From Struthidea cinerea (lineage: Eukaryota; Chordata; Aves; Passeriformes; Corcoracidae), in the NCBI GenBank assembly GCA_013397865.1, contig VZTI01001287.1, forward strand, positions 67,822 to 131,821: 64,000 bases of DNA, written 5' to 3'. The first letter of the stretch is position 1, and each line of letters opens with the position of its first letter. Positions 59,531 through 64,000 of this stretch are shown one piece after another. The notes beneath the pieces were generated by a model, which worked only from the letters and a program-made list of their open reading frames with translations, was not told the origin of the DNA and ran no database searches. The position numbers were made by a program, and so were the translations under genes.

Positions 59531-62500
59531 TGGGGGTAGGTAGCTCATTCTTCCTCAAAAAGCACTGTACAGTGAGAGCAATGAGTGCAAGAGAAAGACA
59601 GATACATTAAAATAAAAGATCTAGATGCATAGAGGTTCATGGGATGTGAAAAGAAAGTAAAGTTTTCCAACCACATGAAGCAGGACTTTTTTCTACTTCA
59701 GTTTGCTGCACACGTGAATTCTAAGCAAACCAAAATTCCTTTCTCAGAAAGGGCAGTTTAGTACAATCAGAATCAGGATTTGGATCCTGGTCTGTGCCAA
59801 AATTTTAAAGGCAACTCAACACTGAAAGGGAAAGCTGGATCATCCTACCATAGCCTGATGAGCAATTTTCCAAATGCCTCTAGTTAAAAATCATCAGTGT
59901 TAAATAACCTGGGAGCAGCACTGACTAACGACTTACTTGAATGAATGAGTTATTTAGATCAAACTCTTCTTGGCACCAAAAGGATGCCACATCTCCAGAT
60001 AGAAAATGTAGCATAGATGCACTTCACTGCAGGACTGTGAACACCTCTTGGGGACCTCTCTCACCAAACAGTCTATACCAGTACAGATGTAACCTTCAAG
60101 TAGAAGCCTTTTTGTACAGTCTTTGTTCTTTCCCATCTGTTTTCCAAACTGTACCAAACTGAGTCTCTCATGATTCTTTGCTGAATGACATGTTTTTGAC
60201 AACTACAAAGCAGGTGCTAAGACTGGAGAAAGACACAAGGAAGTCTTTTACAGAGATTTGCAAAGTGAAACTGGACACCTGCTAAGTTAACGCATTTGTT
60301 AAGCTTCAGTGCAATTGGCAGGACATGTGACACAGTTTTAAGGGGTGAGGCAGAACAGAGTCAATCAAGAGGCTCCACAGATGCTCTTTCACAATCCCAA
60401 ATCAACATCTCCCACTATCTGATCTGATCCCCATCAGTGCAGCCCCACTGGAAGTGGCCCTCCTCTGCTCTGGCACTTTTGCACTGGTGCAGAGGTACCC
60501 GTGAGAATGATCAGGCACTGAGATCTGTTAGAAAACTTGCCTAGATGGCAGTGAGCAAAATCCAAAGAGCTTTAACGACTTGTGTGCAGTGCATCCTGAT
60601 TAAAATCGAATGTATAAATGAGTCTGGTTTCTGAGAAGTGGCAAACGGCCCTGGGCCATGTGATTTTAACAGCCATCAGAGTCAAAAGTGAACTCCCCTG
60701 GGTAACACAACCACATAATAGGGCATTCAGAATATTTGTTTGCAATGTCTTTTATTAAATATCCTCTTTGATACAGAGTATTTAAGCAAAAATAGTTTAC
60801 AATGTCTGTTTTGGTAATTCTTACAGGATTCTTTTGCGTAGTCACTCCTACAGCAACTCATGGTGGCATTTCAAGAATAAATCTTTAGCAAAAGTCAAGT
60901 CTCTCACTGTGTGAGATCTGTTCTACCTCAAGAAGTTAAAAAAGCATTGGAAAATGCCTACAGAAACCATGAAAACTCTGAATTCCACTCTTCGGCTAAA
61001 AGAAATTTAACAACTGTGTCACAGACACATTATTCTTAATACATGAAGTAGCAGAATAGGAAAATGCATCCTCTAAAGCTTATACAAGTCATGGCAGTGC
61101 ACCCAAGTGCAGCAAAAGAAGAGGAAATGCCTTGAGCCGAGATGCTCCAGTGCAGTGTTGAAAGTTCAGCACAGCGGTGCCAGCTACACCTGCCAGTTTG
61201 GAATGTTATTTCCAGCACTGGAACTTTGTCCACGTGGCAACTGGCACTACCCACCCTGATGGGATTCTGCCCCACAAAAATCAGCATAAACAGATTCTGC
61301 TTTCACTTCTGCCTGCCAGAACTGCTGCACAACCGGAGATCCAGACTGACTCCTGCATTTTGTTCTTTTCTATGTAAACAAATAACCTCATTTTTTACAC
61401 TGATGAACAGTAAATAAGTGTTTCTTTGGATCAAAAGATAGCTCCCGTACTCATTAAATAGATAAGGCTGATTGGGTATCCAGATTAACAAACCTACTGG
61501 CATAGGGAAGATGTCTGGAGACACAGCACGTGCCCTCGTTGTGTAGCTGCAGAGCACATGCAGCTCTTACGATGAGCATTTCAATCAGAATCCTTAAGTT
61601 ACCACCCAAACACTATGTCAGGGGCTGCTTGAGGTCAAACAAGCCAGTCCCTCCTTTGACAACTTTTCCAACCACCAGGCAGGCCGAAGGGGATCGCAGC
61701 TCATCATGGGCACCTGCAACAGAATTAAAACAAAATCCTGTTAGGAGGTTCCCAAAGGTTGGTGCTGAAAAGAAACCCTTTTGGTTTATGTGCAAGAAGC
61801 CATCTGGTTCAGCACCCCCAGGTTCAGAAAGGTTCTGCCACCTGCTGTTCACACCAAATTGGGAGCAAAGAGTCCAGAACTCTTCCTACCCCTCCTACAA
61901 CAACTATTAACTCATCCCGATCTTTGGTCCAAGCAAATAATTAGGCCACACATTACTAAAATCTCCCAATTCCACATGGAAAGTCAAAACAGTCTGAATT
62001 CTAAGACAACACAAATTTGACCTTCCAGTGAACACATTCTGCAGACTAAACAGATCACTAAAAAATACATGAGGCAAAACCAAAAAGATTCCCTTGTCAT
62101 TGCTGCCTTTTTCCTTTGTTAGAGTGAATCCTTTTGATGTGTATTGTAAATCCTTCTGGCTAGATATGAAGAGAACTTTTCACTGGAGAGACATTCCATG
62201 AATTCCTTTGATTTTGTGGTTACTCACTGTAGCGAAATAGTGTCACAGAAATTTGGAAGCACTCCAGATGACATGTCTGGCTGGGATTGTTTTGCTTCCA
62301 CTGTTTTTGTAAGCATCCAGGCTGTTTTTCATTCATCCTAACTACAGCAAGCTGAAAGTTTATCATTAGAGCAGTAGGAAATTGGAAATAAAATCGTTAA
62401 ACTTTTGCTAAGTTTGGTTATCTTTATTCTACTGAGCAAAATGTACTCAACTTTCCATCACGCAAAGGGTGGGGGCAGGAGCATACACAGCCCTGCGTAT

Positions 62501-64000
62501 GGCATGTGCTCACTGCTCTGATCTCAGTCACAGCTGGATAATTAAATAGCTGCTCCTAAATGTGTGTCAGCTGAAGAAAAAAAAGCCCCTTTGTTAGATC
62601 GTTAAACAGGACAGTTGTACTGCCCTGTTTGCTCATGTGATGTTAACAAAGAGTCCTTCTCTGAGCAAACAGCCCAAGGGATCTCACTGCTGATGCAGTT
62701 TGCTGCCTGCACAAGGAGCCCTGCCCAGCAGCCTGTGCTCCAACAGCTCCACTCACATCAGCTGTGCACGGCCTCACAAACCTCCTTCTTTCCTTCCTAC
62801 TGCTCAGGGCATCAGCCCCGAGGCACCCTTGCAGTGTCTCTTGAGCTGTACAGTCAAGTTACCAGTTACATTAAAGCAAATTAGATCCAGGCTGCTGCAA
62901 TCCCCATTATGACTCTGATTTCCAGCATGGTGAAATCATTAACTCCCTCTGCTTGTAATCAGTGCAGTTCCTGCCAATCCACCCTGCCCTTCTGTCAGCG
63001 TGCACTGCATGTCTTTATTCATAATATTATCCATACATTACATTTCACTTAGCAAAAAACTCCTCTGATTTCATTTCTAAGTCAGTATGTGATACAACAT
63101 AAATCCAGAGAGTGAAACTGAGCAAGAAACATCCTCTTCTCTTTAATTTCACCCTGGATTTACACTTTCCTTTTATGCTTTTCAGATTAAGTCAATTGTA
63201 ACCAATGCTATTAATTAAAACCCAATCTTTCTTCCCAGAAAAGGTATAAAACAGCATTAGCAAAAAGGAATTCAGTGATAGAAATATCTCTGACGTTTGT
63301 GCAAGGCAGTTTAAGACAGGAGCTGAAGAGTTCATGTTGAGAGCTCTCCCCATTTGTAACTGGAAAGACACAGCACAGCAGCATCTGCAAAGCAAGCATC
63401 TGACTGGCAGGTGACAGAAACCAAGTTTATTTGCAAAAAGGAGATGTAATTAGTATCCAAAGCCTGAGATCACACAAAATGTCAAATTACACAGTTAAAG
63501 CACAATTTTTGTTTTATAGAAGGCTTTAAATGTAGATGGCTAGTGCTGGTCCAAATGTCCTAAATGATCCACACAGCCATGTGGATCTTTACGTCTTCCA
63601 GAGAGGCAACTAGAAGGCAGAAGGATACTCTTGGGAATCTCAAATGGCACCAGAAACCTACCATTAGACAAATGAGTCTGACCCTTTGTCTGCCTTTGAT
63701 GGAAAAAAGCAAAGATAAAGTGCTAAATCAAAGTAACAGCCAGGAGGTCTGTTCTCAAAATGCTGACTAGCAAGGCTGGAAAAGATATGGAATTTTAACA
63801 CATGCACACAAACAAAGCAGAGAAGACAATTTTAACAGTAGAGACAGAAAAGGGCAGATTTAGTAGTCTGTTACAAAGCTTTGCTATAACACATCTTAAC
63901 AACCTTAAGGTTTGTTGTAAAAATGCCTAATTCTTAAAGAAAGGAGTCACAGACCCCACAAATTACATGTGGGAGCTAGCTTTATTTCAGCTGACAGAAT
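59531..64000. other. Intergenic sequence, no gene seen
   Basis: Moderately AT-rich sequence with no recognisable gene, RNA or repeat family. Confidence 0.5.

Noticed and set aside
37651..64000. POLR1A, expected on this side from mammalian gene order
   Set aside because: No RNA polymerase large-subunit exon was recognised; it probably lies beyond the window.

Overview
The window looks like bird nuclear DNA. It carries short, mostly 5'-truncated CR1 LINE fragments with the typical octamer-like 3' ends (cacagaatcacagaat read on the + strand), few other repeats, small introns and CpG-rich promoter-like islands. The one protein-coding gene I can support is the orthologue of ST3GAL5 (GM3 synthase, CMP-sialic acid:lactosylceramide alpha-2,3-sialyltransferase), on the minus strand. 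The bird assignment is inferred from repeat style and protein similarity; I cannot name a species.

Layout. 1-14.3 kb is downstream of ST3GAL5: CR1 pieces, microsatellites and two CpG-rich islands (about 3.88-4.38 kb and 9.66-10.06 kb), with no recognisable protein gene. 14.35-16.70 kb is AT-rich sequence that probably holds the ST3GAL5 3' UTR. 16.699-26.312 kb holds the six coding exons, which splice in frame to a predicted 392-residue protein with a short cytosolic tail, a signal-anchor, a lumenal stem and a complete set of sialylmotifs (L, S, III, VS). 26.3-37.0 kb is probably the 5' intron or leader region. 36.9-37.65 kb is a CpG-rich island interrupted by 160 Ns and is the best promoter candidate. 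37.65-64 kb looks gene-poor: it has an old CR1/L3-type LINE with a decayed reverse transcriptase (about 39.9-41.25 kb), several CR1 tails, a 55-bp VNTR and otherwise unremarkable sequence. In mammals ST3GAL5 lies between ATOH8 (3' side) and POLR1A (5' side) with long intergenic gaps. A similar arrangement would explain the empty flanks, but neither neighbour is visible here.

Second-look items. These are: (1) a probable chimeric gap-fill near 1.05-1.20 kb, with a perfect 20-bp hairpin, a 22-bp direct repeat and an N; (2) two splice-donor choices in ST3GAL5, one of which would shift the frame; (3) a perfect 24-bp-arm hairpin in an ST3GAL5 intron; (4) a CpG island flanked by two convergent CCGCGGYATAAAA motifs; (5) a sequencing gap in the probable promoter, bordered by a 19-bp tandem repeat. 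I found no convincing previously undescribed gene system.
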